In this document: positions 16,789 through 24,158 of the stretch, in pieces
Position numbering within the stretch: position 1 is the first letter of the stretch
How the letters are laid out: each line of letters begins with the position of its first letter
Origin: Flagellimonas sp. 389
GTDB lineage: Bacteria > Bacteroidota > Bacteroidia > Flavobacteriales > Flavobacteriaceae
Reading direction: 5' to 3'
Assembly (NCBI RefSeq): GCF_018449435.1
Contig: NZ_JAHCMU010000014.1
Location: 62,001-126,000, forward strand
DNA: 64,000 nt
The notes under the pieces: generated by a model
The model's database searches: none
What the model saw: only the letters and a program-made list of their open reading frames with translations
What the model was told of the DNA's origin: nothing
Position numbers and translations under genes: made by a program

Positions 16789-17697
16789 CATTTGTACATT
16801 ATTGTGGGTTGTTTTATTTTCTTCCAGCTTATTCAGTTTTGAATTTATTAATTTTAATCCATCCATATTTCGATTTAAAACTTTTTCCACATCTTCAGTT
16901 TTAATATGCCCTAAAATGCCCCAAGGTCCATTAAATCCTTCATCCAATAATTGCCTGATCATTCCAAATTCGTGATCACCCTGACCTATTGGCAAAATTT
17001 GAGGCCCTTCCTTTCTTACTCCATTTAAATTGACATAGGATAAATACGGTAATATCTTTTTTACGATTACAGGGAATTCATCAACATACTCATGGGCATG
17101 ATGAAAGTTATACACCATAGTGATTGAGTCCTGGTTCAACCTTTCCAAAATCTCTACTTGATTATGGGGATTTCCAAACCAACCATGATGATTGTACAGA
17201 GCCAATTTACAACCCAATTCATCAGCTTTTAACTTTACAAACGCTATCATTTCAATAGATAACTCTACGGATTGCTCTTGATTAAGCTCCTCAAAAAAAT
17301 TATTGCTAAAGCTTAGCCATATGATGGGCTTACTATCTGTTTCAGCTAAATTAGTCAGTAATTCTTGATTCATTGGACTCAACTTGCCCACACTATCTCT
17401 TTTGGCATTTAACCAAAGAAAAATCGAGGTTATCTCAATATTATTCTCCCTAGCAAGTTTGAATTCATCCTTCATTTTGCTCAGGTCTCCTTTTCCCTTA
17501 TTAAAGCCATATTTTGTAAATCCCATTTGTTTTAACATGGCAATCCGCTGTTTTGGCGTCCTATCTAAAGAGTCAAAATCTATGATACACCAAGGCGATA
17601 CCTCATCAACTTTGATAAGGTCTTTGGTTTTTCTCGTGCAAGCAAAAAGAAATACTACAAAAAACAGCGAAAGAGTTGGTCCAAAAAAAGTCTTCAT
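16786..17697 (-). CDS. Lipoprotein with sugar isomerase/epimerase TIM-barrel domain
   Basis: 303 residues. The N-terminus is a lipoprotein signal (LFFVVFLFAC, lipid-bearing Cys near 20). The rest matches the xylose-isomerase-like TIM barrel of sugar phosphate isomerases/epimerases: IAMLKQMGFTKYGFNKGKG, LALYNHHGWFGNPHNQVEIL, NFHHAHEYVDEFPVI, and a late VNLNGVRKEGPQILPIGQGD. The His/Asp/Glu residues in these segments are in the positions used for metal binding. It probably acts on a sugar or polyol outside the inner membrane, but the substrate is unknown. It sits between boundary-like elements D and E. Confidence 0.72.
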   Translation of the reverse strand: MKTFFGPTLSLFFVVFLFACTRKTKDLIKVDEVSPWCIIDFDSLDRTPKQRIAMLKQMGFTKYGFNKGKGDLSKMKDEFKLARENNIEITSIFLWLNAKRDSVGKLSPMNQELLTNLAETDSKPIIWLSFSNNFFEELNQEQSVELSIEMIAFVKLKADELGCKLALYNHHGWFGNPHNQVEILERLNQDSITMVYNFHHAHEYVDEFPVIVKKILPYLSYVNLNGVRKEGPQILPIGQGDHEFGMIRQLLDEGFNGPWGILGHIKTEDVEKVLNRNMDGLKLINSKLNKLEENKTTHNNVQM

Positions 17698-17735
17698 ATT
17701 GTTGAATTCTTAATGTCTTATTTCTGTTACAATGC

Positions 17736-17791
17736 GCTACAACGATTTGGTATAAACGGTCGTTTTGATGCATTTTTTGTTTTCCATTTAT
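17736..17791 (-). repeat. Cassette-boundary-like element E
   Basis: Begins GCTACAACG, like the ends of elements A and B, and contains the shared element as ACAACGATTTGGTATAAA (17739-17756). AACGA at its start pairs with TCGTT 14 nt later. It is short and less regular than B, C and G. Confidence 0.35.
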
Positions 17792-18592
17792 TTAGATAGT
17801 CAGAACTAGTGGGCAATGGTCCGAAACTTCAGGCTCAAAAATTACGTTGAAACCCAAAACATTGATACGTTCATTGACCAGCATATAATCCGCATATCTA
17901 CTTTCCTTTTTATATTGAGAATTTCGAGTGCCCTTTGATGTCCGTGTGGTTACTAATTCAGTTAGTCCAGCTTTGGATAAAATTTTTAAGGTCTCACTAT
18001 TTGGTTCTACATTGAAGTCTCCGCATACTACAAGAGAATCATTCTGCTCAGTAAGCTCATTCGCAAGAGATATTAATTTATGTGCCTGTACCATTCTCTC
18101 GGGCGTGTCCATTTTCCCGTTCAAGTCTCTTAACCCGTGCATATGGGCTACAACAACAGATCTGTCTTCTTTATAATCGAATACTTTAATAGCGTGTGCA
18201 CTCCGAGAGCGTGGATGTTCACCATAATCATAAGGTGCATATGATTTATGCACGAATGTTTGTATTTGTCCGATTATCGGATATGATTTTCGTACAAATG
18301 TTGCAAGTCCCCATTGGGAAGGAATTTTGATTTCCTCATCCCAAAGTATTCCTTGGGATGCAGGACAAAAAATTCCAATATGGTCAGGCAATGCAGTTTG
18401 AACATCTTGAAAAAAGTTGGCCCGCTGAGGAAGAATGTGGTCTCTGTCTTTGTACATTAACCAGCCTTTATCCGTTTCTGGTGTATGTACAACTTCTTGC
18501 AAACAAAGAACGTCTGGATTTTCTTCTATCAAATATGGAAGTAACTTATCATACAGTTTTCCGCCCCATCCGTTAAGACACATTATTTTCAT
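17792..18592 (-). CDS. Endonuclease/exonuclease/phosphatase family protein
   Basis: 266 residues, a complete EEP domain with no signal peptide. The family motifs are in order: MCLNGWGG (Asn near 6), VLCLQEVVH (Glu near 37), VVVAHMHGLRD, VVCGDFNVEPNSETL, and the final SDHCPLVLTI with the catalytic Asp-His pair. Members cleave phosphodiester or phosphomonoester bonds in nucleic acids, nucleotides or lipids; which of these applies here cannot be read from the sequence. It lies in the cassette-like region with shared elements on both sides. Confidence 0.82.
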   Translation of the reverse strand: MKIMCLNGWGGKLYDKLLPYLIEENPDVLCLQEVVHTPETDKGWLMYKDRDHILPQRANFFQDVQTALPDHIGIFCPASQGILWDEEIKIPSQWGLATFVRKSYPIIGQIQTFVHKSYAPYDYGEHPRSRSAHAIKVFDYKEDRSVVVAHMHGLRDLNGKMDTPERMVQAHKLISLANELTEQNDSLVVCGDFNVEPNSETLKILSKAGLTELVTTRTSKGTRNSQYKKESRYADYMLVNERINVLGFNVIFEPEVSDHCPLVLTI

Positions 18593-18630
18593 ATCCCATA
18601 TTTTTTTAATCCCGTTTTTTTTAACGAGCC

Positions 18631-18648
18631 ATGACGGTCTCGGCTATG
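18631..18648 (-). repeat. Shared cassette element, copy F
   Basis: ATGACGGTCTCGGCTATG, the fifth of six copies of the element found upstream of minus-strand genes in this region, 38 nt from the start of the EEP gene. No clear pairing partner was found. Confidence 0.35.
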
Positions 18649-18757
18649 ATTTTGTTACAGAATCGCACACAAGTATCATTCCACCATAAACATAAACTTA
18701 GCAAAAAGTCTTGAAATTCTAATTAGGAATTTTAGCCATTATTGTCGTGTCCTTTTT

Positions 18758-18859
18758 TCAGCTTATCCAACTTCCTAATATTTCGTTTATAGTCCGTTCT
18801 CCGTTTTTGTACTCATAGATTCGTGCTACTCCGCTACCATATAATCCTCCAAAAATACC
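18758..18859 (-). pseudogene. Remnant of a coding region
   Basis: A 33-codon open frame bounded by stops, without a start codon, reading GSGVARIYEYKNGERTINEI and ending LGSWIS. Its composition looks like the C-terminal end of a decayed gene. I do not recognise the family. The rest of the gap from 18593 to 19062 shows no gene; its last 190 nt are probably the leader of the response regulator. Confidence 0.3.
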
Positions 18860-19062
18860 TTAAATCTGCACATATGCTAAATCAAATGCTTCATTGAATG
18901 TTGACTTTATAACAGAACAAAATCCATAATTCGTTCAATCAGTTGAATTTTTTTTCAAAACTTAGATAATTCTAATCCCATTCTAATATCTTTTACAACT
19001 TCTTCTGAACACTATATGATTATCTTTATTTTTAGTTATAATATCCTATATGGTATTCCTTA

Positions 19063-19455
19063 ATGGCAAAACGCATATTGGTCATAGAAGACGAGCAGAA
19101 CGTAGCTGCCTTTATTAAAAAAGGATTAAATGAAGTGGGCTATGAAGTTTTTTTGGCTTATGAAGGTGCACAAGGCTTAGAACTGTTAAAACAGAAACGA
19201 ATAGACCTTGTTATACTTGATGTTGTCCTGCCCGGTATGGATGGGAGGCTGGTCGCTAAAAAAATTAGGGAACTAGACTATGAAAATCTGCCGATCATAA
19301 TGCTCACCGCCCTTGGAACAACCGAAAATGTGGTCAAGGGATTGGATTCAGGAGCAGATGATTACTTGGTGAAACCTTTTAAGTTCAAAGAACTTTTGGC
19401 AAGGATTCGGGCATTGTCAAGACGGCACTCAATGCCTATCTGTTCGATTCGCTGA
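19063..19455 (+). pseudogene. OmpR-type response regulator, cut off after the receiver domain
   Basis: 130 codons. Residues 1-119 are a complete receiver domain: acidic pair Glu9/Asp10, phosphorylated Asp53 (LVILDVVLPGMDG), the Thr of IIMLTALG, and the Lys of LVKPF. The linker to a winged-helix DNA-binding domain begins (LLARIRALSRR) and is then lost: from about 19419 the DNA is the end of an IS3-family transposase gene read in another frame, and the chimeric frame stops ten codons later. No DNA-binding domain and no histidine kinase gene remain nearby. It is one of very few plus-strand pieces in this accessory stretch. A stand-alone receiver could still be made, but the break looks like IS-mediated rearrangement. 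Confidence 0.8.
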
Positions 19456-19637
19456 GCCAAGTAAGGATCCTCTCCGACCAATGGAGAGATCACTACAATG
19501 AAAAAAGACCGCATGAAGCATTACAAAACCTAACGCCCAAAGATTTTTTAACTAACTATGGAAAAGCTAGCTTTTCCATATCTAAAAATGAACTAAATTG
19601 TACAAACCCAACCGTAGCTAATTAAGGGGTACTTACA
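19419..19637 (+). mobile_element. 3' end of an IS3-family element (transposase OrfB tail and right end)
   Basis: In the frame starting at 19419, 68 codons encode the C-terminal end of an IS3-type transposase: ALNAYLFDSLSQVRILSDQW, then RDHYNEKRPHEALQNLTP, then KDFLTNYGKASF, stopping at 19625. This includes the last part of the integrase core with the usual YNxxRPHxAL motif. The element appears to end at 19637 with GGGGTACTTACA, consistent with the CA-3' end of IS3-family elements. The left end and most of the transposase are missing; the break joins it to the response regulator gene. Confidence 0.8.
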
Positions 19638-19760
19638 TATTCTCCATTCCAATACAATAATCTCCGATAAACCAAAATTGTTTTATGCTGAAGAATCCAA
19701 CGAAAACAAGTATAATCAAAAGTATTAATCTCAATATATAGTTTTTTTTAACTTGCCCAT
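19638..19760 (-). pseudogene. Small membrane-protein gene truncated by the IS end
   Basis: On the minus strand a frame encodes a membrane helix (ILRLILLIILVFVGFFSIKQ) and then WFIGDYCIGMEN before it hits the IS end, whose TGTAAG supplies the stop. The ATG at 19760 lies right beside a boundary element but is one base out of frame, because the run of A at 19742-19749 is eight long; nine would give MGKLKKNYILRL. So this is probably a cassette gene with both an A-tract frameshift and an IS insertion. The family is not recognised. Confidence 0.4.
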
Positions 19761-19956
19761 AACGGTCTTGTGTATGAAACGTAGCGTGTAAAAAGACACT
19801 AACTTTTTGGATAAACACAGAGCCGAATTTTTATATTTTGTTTTTAATTTTTCTCTTTTAAAAAGCCAAATTAAAAATTTGGCGGTCTTCATAAATACAC
19901 ACAAGCCTTTGGATTAAGCAATTATTAGTTATGTTTTATACACCGTGTTAGCTGCT
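19759..19956 (-). repeat. Cassette-boundary-like (attC-like) element G
   Basis: The left end has the shared element ATAACGGTCTTGTGTATG (19759-19776). TAACGGTCTTGTGTAT is imperfectly complementary to ATACACCGTGTTA at the right end. The right end continues as GTTAGCTGC (19947-19955), which is repeated inverted as GCAGCTAAC at 20471-20479 on the far side of the next gene. Confidence 0.45.
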
Positions 19957-19960
19957 GGCT

Positions 19961-20455
19961 TTATTCCACATCAGAGTCATTCAGCCCGTCAATTAACTGG
20001 TCAATCTGAACTATAATTTGCTTTCTTTTTTGCTTGGCACGTTCAATCACTTCTTCAGTACTCTTTGGATTCGAAATCTGATTATTATAATAGTCAACGA
20101 GAGTTCGCATAGCATTCATTTTTGCGCTCAGATGAGTTTGTTCAACTTGTTTAATCAACACGTCTTGCGCTTTTCGTTGCAATTTTGAACTTTTCTCAAG
20201 TTCTTTTCTATTCAGTACAATTTCTTCTCTATTTTGTTTTATTTCCTCCCGTTGTAGGATAATAGTATAGATTAAAACTGCAAAGGCAAGAGCAGAAAAC
20301 AATGCATTTACAGCTCCAAACAAGTCCCCAAAAGTCCCTCTGTCCGACCATTCGGATAGAAAAGTCATAATCAAAATAGCAGATAGTCCCCAAATAAGAA
20401 CTACCAATAATATAAGTTTTATTAGTATTTTGTTTTTTGATTTTTCTTCTTCCAT
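19961..20455 (-). CDS. Two-helix membrane protein with coiled coil, unknown function
   Basis: 164 residues. Two membrane helices (about 10-32, LIKLILLVVLIWGLSAIL, and about 43-66, NALFSALAFAVLIYTII) are followed by a long coiled coil (about 68-120, rich in Glu, Lys and Gln) and a charged tail. The segment GTFGDLFGAVNALFSALAF is, from recall, shared with a widespread set of small membrane proteins that are sometimes annotated as phage-defence (abortive infection) proteins; I would not assign that function from this alone. A 9-bp inverted repeat (GTTAGCTGC / GCAGCTAAC) brackets the gene at 19947 and 20471. Confidence 0.65.
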   Translation of the reverse strand: MEEEKSKNKILIKLILLVVLIWGLSAILIMTFLSEWSDRGTFGDLFGAVNALFSALAFAVLIYTIILQREEIKQNREEIVLNRKELEKSSKLQRKAQDVLIKQVEQTHLSAKMNAMRTLVDYYNNQISNPKSTEEVIERAKQKRKQIIVQIDQLIDGLNDSDVE

Positions 20456-20470
20456 TTTTTTGCTCAGCTT

Positions 20471-20479
20471 GCAGCTAAC
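20471..20479. repeat. Inverted-repeat end flanking the two-helix gene
   Basis: GCAGCTAAC, the exact inverse complement of GTTAGCTGC at 19947-19955; together they bracket one gene. This is the right edge of the recognisable accessory stretch. From here to 20712 I see no gene. Confidence 0.4.
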
Positions 20480-20712
20480 TTATGTACATATACGGAACAC
20501 ACCATATAACCATCTTTCCATACCTAAATGTAATACTTTTCCAATGGAAATTCACCTGTTGGCAATATCATACCTATTCTTGATTTTATGACTAAATGGG
20601 ACGTTAATGAGGACTACGGTTTAAACTCATTAAAAATTTTCAGGATATAATTCAACCTTGATGGGCATCATGTAATCTTGGACTAAAATATATGACCACC
20701 TCGGTTATTTTT

Positions 20713-21192
20713 TCAATCATTCCATATCTTAAAAGGGTGCTTTGACAATTGCGAATTGTAATATTTAATTTCTCCCGTAACTTCTTGTCCAATCCAAATG
20801 GGCTTGGAAAAAACCTCGTCTTCATGTTGTAGCTCCACTTCGGCCAGTACCAGACCTTTGTTTTCCCCTAAAAACTCATCTACTTCAAAAATATATCCTT
20901 CAAAAGGCACTTCAAATCGGGTTTTTTCGAGGATAACTTCTTCGCAGAGATCAATTAGATTGCTGGCTTCGGACATAGTGATTTCTGTTTCCCACTCAAA
21001 CCGCGTTGTGCCCGATCGGTTGCTTTCGCCCTTGACGGTCAAAAACCCTTTATTTCCCTTTATCCGAACACGAACGGTACGCATAGGGTCCGTATTCAAA
21101 AATCCCTGTACAATTCGGGTCTCTGAAACCGCCTCATTTTTATATGCGCTTGACTTAACCAAAAACTTACGTTCTATTTCTAAGTGTTCCAT
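20713..21192 (-). CDS. CYTH domain protein (triphosphate tunnel metalloenzyme)
   Basis: 159 residues, a complete CYTH domain. The signature ExExK is at the N-terminus (HLEIERKFLV), followed by the strands of the tunnel: TVRVRIKGNKGFLTVKG, RFEWETEI, FEVDEFLG and LVLAEVEL. Alternating charged residues on these strands bind the triphosphate and metal. Bacterial members of this size are usually inorganic triphosphatases; class IV adenylate cyclase is less likely. The gene is divergent from dinB, with 27 nt between the two start codons. Confidence 0.85.
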   Translation of the reverse strand: MEHLEIERKFLVKSSAYKNEAVSETRIVQGFLNTDPMRTVRVRIKGNKGFLTVKGESNRSGTTRFEWETEITMSEASNLIDLCEEVILEKTRFEVPFEGYIFEVDEFLGENKGLVLAEVELQHEDEVFSKPIWIGQEVTGEIKYYNSQLSKHPFKIWND

Positions 21193-21219
21193 ACAACTAA
21201 ATATACCCTAAATTTGAGT

Positions 21220-22329
21220 ATGGACTTTGATTTTCCCTTACGAAAAATCATTCATGTGGATATGGATGCATTCTACGCTTCCGTGGAACAGCACGACAAT
21301 CCCGAGCTAAAAGGAAAGCCTGTCGCCGTTGGTGGAGGTTCTAAACGAGGCGTGGTATCGGCGGCAAGCTACGAAGCCAGAAAATTTGGCGTTCGCAGTG
21401 CCATGAGCGGCTATATTGCCCAGCGCAATTGTCCAGATTTAATTTTTGTAAAGCCCCGTTTTGATCGTTACAAAGAGGTTTCGCAACAGGTACGGAGTAT
21501 TTTTTTTGAGTATACCGATTTAGTAGAGCCGCTTTCTTTGGACGAAGCTTATCTTGATGTTACCCAAAACAAAAAAGGGAATCCCTCCGCAACACTCATT
21601 GCAAAGGAAATTCGCAAAAAAATCTTGGGGAAAACCGGACTCACCGCTTCTGCTGGAATCTCCATAAATAAATTCATTGCAAAAGTCGCTAGTGATTACA
21701 ACAAGCCCAACGGCCAGAAAACCGTAAACCCTGAAGAAGTAATCCAGTTCTTGGAAGGTTTGGATATCCGAAAATTCTATGGGGTGGGAAAAGTGACCGC
21801 AGAAAAAATGTATAAACTGGGCATTTTTACGGGACAGGACCTAAAGCAACGATCCTTGGAGTTCTTGGACAACAATTTTGGGAAAAGCGGAAAGTACTAT
21901 TATTACGTAGTACGAGGCATCCATAACAGTGAGGTAAAACCACACCGTATTCCAAAATCCGTTGGCGCCGAACGCACATTTAGCGAAAATCTAAGTAGTG
22001 AAATTTTTATGCTGGAACGCTTGGAGAACATTGCTGCTGAACTTGAGAGACGCCTTCAAAAATCCAAAATTGCTGGAAAAACCGTTACTTTAAAAATTAA
22101 GTATAGCGATTTTACGCTTCAAACCCGGAGCAAAACACTTCCGTATTATGTCGCCAATAAAGGGCTGATTCTTGAAACTGCCAAAGAGTTGTTATATCAA
22201 TCCACATTGGAAAATTCGGTTCGCCTATTGGGGATTTCACTGGCAAATCTGAATACGGAAAAAAAGAGGAAAGAGCAACCTGAGAAGGAGAAGGAATCCG
22301 TATCCGTGCAACTCAAGTTCGATTTTTAA
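21220..22329 (+). CDS. dinB: DNA polymerase IV (Y family)
   Basis: 369 residues from the ATG at 21220, chosen because it opens the conserved start MDFDFPLRKIIHVDMDAFYA; a longer frame reaches into the divergent CYTH promoter region. Catalytic acidic residues are visible in HVDMDAFYASVEQ and in PLSLDEAYLDVT. GISINKFIAKVASDYNKPNG and the little-finger segment SVGAERTFSENL follow. The C-terminus LKFDF resembles a beta-clamp binding motif. The enzyme carries out translesion synthesis. Confidence 0.94.
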   Translation: MDFDFPLRKIIHVDMDAFYASVEQHDNPELKGKPVAVGGGSKRGVVSAASYEARKFGVRSAMSGYIAQRNCPDLIFVKPRFDRYKEVSQQVRSIFFEYTDLVEPLSLDEAYLDVTQNKKGNPSATLIAKEIRKKILGKTGLTASAGISINKFIAKVASDYNKPNGQKTVNPEEVIQFLEGLDIRKFYGVGKVTAEKMYKLGIFTGQDLKQRSLEFLDNNFGKSGKYYYYVVRGIHNSEVKPHRIPKSVGAERTFSENLSSEIFMLERLENIAAELERRLQKSKIAGKTVTLKIKYSDFTLQTRSKTLPYYVANKGLILETAKELLYQSTLENSVRLLGISLANLNTEKKRKEQPEKEKESVSVQLKFDF

Positions 22330-22345
22330 GACGTAAAAGGTCAAA

Positions 22346-22798
22346 TTATAGCCCTTCTACAGAAACTGTCAATGTCCAAATAATCACGGATGAGAGAAAA
22401 ATACCTATGGCATTGGCAAAGAATGCCTTTTTCTTTTCAATCTTAAAAAGATACGAAGCTATACTTCCCGCATACACTCCTGTACCTGGTAGGGGAATCA
22501 TTACGAAAAAAACCAATCCCAGAAATCCGAATTTTTGAATCTTGGTACCAGAACCTGTTTTTGCTCTCCGAGCAACAAATAGTGCAGATTTCTTGTAAAA
22601 ACGCCATCGGGTCAAATAACGGTTGATGTGTTCCAAAAAGAACATCATTATCGGGAACACTGCTATATTCGCCAAAAAACAGGCAATAAAAACCACATAG
22701 CTGTTCAACCCTTTCATAATACCATAGGGTATTCCCACCTTGGCTTCTCCAAAGGGGGACAAACTCCAAAGCATAGCAGTGATTAAATCTATGATCAT
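22346..22798 (-). CDS. Small multidrug export protein (COG2426 family)
   Basis: 150 residues from the ATG at 22798; the frame is open further upstream, but the family begins near MIIDLITAMLWSLSPFGEAK. Four or so membrane helices, with the characteristic SPFGEAKVGIPYGI near the N-terminus and MIPLPGTGVYAGSIASYL in the second half. The family name comes from weak drug-resistance phenotypes; transport has not been well defined. It is convergent with dinB (16 nt apart) and divergent from a TetR-family gene, which may control it. Confidence 0.75.
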   Translation of the reverse strand: MIIDLITAMLWSLSPFGEAKVGIPYGIMKGLNSYVVFIACFLANIAVFPIMMFFLEHINRYLTRWRFYKKSALFVARRAKTGSGTKIQKFGFLGLVFFVMIPLPGTGVYAGSIASYLFKIEKKKAFFANAIGIFLSSVIIWTLTVSVEGL

Positions 22799-22960
22799 AG
22801 ATTTTTTTTGAAATGCAAAATTAGTCAGGAAATGCTTTAATCCATGAATTTTAAACGCTAAAAAAAGATTAAAACTTAGCACTAAAATCTCACTCTACAA
22901 CGAGTTTACACGCTTCTGCAAAGACGTCAAAAGTACATTTTGCATAAAGAACAAACAGAC

Positions 22961-22970
22961 AGACCAGTCT
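22961..22970. promoter_or_regulatory. Candidate TetR operator
   Basis: AGACCAGTCT, an inverted repeat (AGAC/GTCT) around CA, 17 nt before the TetR start and in the gap shared with the divergent exporter gene. NemR-type regulators bind related AGACC-GGTCT sequences. The site could control both genes. Confidence 0.35.
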
Positions 22971-22987
22971 TTTCGTATATTTACTCT

Positions 22988-23566
22988 ATGGAAAAAAACC
23001 CAATCCATCAAAAAATCATTACAGTTGCTGGTGAGCTCTTTTATACCAACGGATACAATAGTTCAGGCGTTAATGAAATCATAGCCAAATGTGGTATTGC
23101 AAAAGCAACATTGTACAGCCATTTTAGGTCTAAAGAAGCTATTTGCCTGGCTTACTTACAACAACGCCATGATACCTTTCTAGTATCATTGAAAGACTAT
23201 GTAGCAAAAAGGAAGAAAGGGAAAAACCAATTGTTAGCCATTTTTGATTTCTTGATAGATATGTACCGGGAAGGAGACTTTTATGGATGTTGGGGCTTGA
23301 AAACCTTGGGTGAACTTTCACCAAATCAAAAAAACATATTTAACGCAATCCAAAAACAAAAGACAGAATTATTGTCGTATTTAGGTGATGTTGTAAAGGA
23401 TAACGTTATCAACGTATCAAAGGCCGAAACCGAAAAAATATCTGGTGGACTTTACTTATTATACGAAAGTGCCATCACAGAAAGTCATCTATTTAAAAAT
23501 GATTGGCCCATTTTTATGTCCAGAAACATAGCGCCCTCTATTTTTAGCAATTTTCAATTGGTTTAA
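22988..23566 (+). CDS. TetR/AcrR family transcriptional regulator
   Basis: 192 residues from the ATG at 22988; the frame extends 16 codons upstream, but MEKNPIHQKIITVAGELF is where the family starts. The N-terminal helix-turn-helix is clear (GVNEIIAKCGIAKATLYSHF, then RSKEAICLAYLQQR), followed by the variable ligand-binding helices. The gene is divergent from the small multidrug exporter, a common arrangement for local repression. A candidate operator lies just upstream. Confidence 0.88.
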   Translation: MEKNPIHQKIITVAGELFYTNGYNSSGVNEIIAKCGIAKATLYSHFRSKEAICLAYLQQRHDTFLVSLKDYVAKRKKGKNQLLAIFDFLIDMYREGDFYGCWGLKTLGELSPNQKNIFNAIQKQKTELLSYLGDVVKDNVINVSKAETEKISGGLYLLYESAITESHLFKNDWPIFMSRNIAPSIFSNFQLV

Positions 23567-23574
23567 AACAAAAA

Positions 23575-23697
23575 AACGCCTAAAGAGCTTTCGTTTTAAG
23601 TTGTCTGGTCGAACTTGTCGAAACCGATTGTTGATGACCAACACACAAGGTATTTCGACAAGCTCAATATGACAATTACATTTGCTCTTCAGGCGTT
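23575..23697. repeat. Nested inverted repeat, REP-like, acting as a two-way terminator
   Basis: The outer arms AACGCCT-AAAGAGC (23575-23588) and GCTCTT-AGGCGTT (23684-23697) pair almost fully. Nested inside, a second imperfect inverted repeat pairs CTTGTCGAAACC with GGTATTTCGACAAG. The inner TTCGACAAGCTCAA sequence resembles dispersed intergenic repeats common in flavobacterial genomes. The element lies between convergent genes (TetR and cupredoxin) and can terminate both. Confidence 0.5.
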
Positions 23698-23717
23698 ATC
23701 CTAAGTTATTTTAGATA

Positions 23718-24125
23718 CTACTTTACTATTAAAGTGTTGTCCGTTGCTGTTGGGTTTAAAGGACAGAAGTATACATACTCACCTTTACTTAACTTCGTGG
23801 GTTTTGACGTTTGCGACGCACCTGTTTTAACAGGCTGGGTAACATATGCCGTCTTAATGTGGTTTTCAGGTTTACTGATATCCTTTCCCTTTTTTACCAG
23901 AACAAAGCCCACATCATGCCCTACGTCATTGTTTGCAATATCAAAAACATAGGTTCCTTCGGATACCGTTATCTGTTTTTGAGTAAACTCACCAGAAGTT
24001 TGTTCCAATGCAATGGTTTTTACTGGAGCATCTTTCATCATTTTATCCTTCATCATCTTGTCCTGGGCACTAACTGTAAATACAGTTCCTACGGCCAATA
24101 CTAAAATTGCTACTACTTTTTTCAT
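23718..24125 (-). CDS. Secreted cupredoxin-like protein
   Basis: 135 residues with a signal peptide (VVAILVLAVGTVFTVSAQ) and two DKMMKD-type Met repeats directly after it. A single cupredoxin-like beta-sandwich follows (about 36-134). One expected copper-ligand His is present in DVGHDVGFV and the Cys in YVYFCPLNPTATDN. The second His, usually a few residues after the Cys, is replaced by other residues, so a normal type 1 copper site is doubtful. The Met-rich mature N-terminus could bind copper by itself. It is the last gene of a cluster with an AhpD-like gene (33 nt upstream). Confidence 0.72.
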   Translation of the reverse strand: MKKVVAILVLAVGTVFTVSAQDKMMKDKMMKDAPVKTIALEQTSGEFTQKQITVSEGTYVFDIANNDVGHDVGFVLVKKGKDISKPENHIKTAYVTQPVKTGASQTSKPTKLSKGEYVYFCPLNPTATDNTLIVK

Positions 24126-24158
24126 TTTTGTAATTTTTAATTTATTATGGTTTATTAA

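Noticed and set aside
17384..17713. 109-codon plus-strand frame inside the TIM-barrel lipoprotein gene
   Set aside because: It is fully antisense to a well-supported gene, with no signals of its own.
19633..19818. 61-codon frame starting in element G
   Set aside because: Its first 20 codons are translated boundary repeat; only the part from 19760 down resembles a gene, and I report that part as a truncated pseudogene.
12828..20479. Prophage or integrative conjugative element
   Set aside because: No integrase, portal, capsid, relaxase or replication genes; the genes are unrelated single enzymes and regulators.
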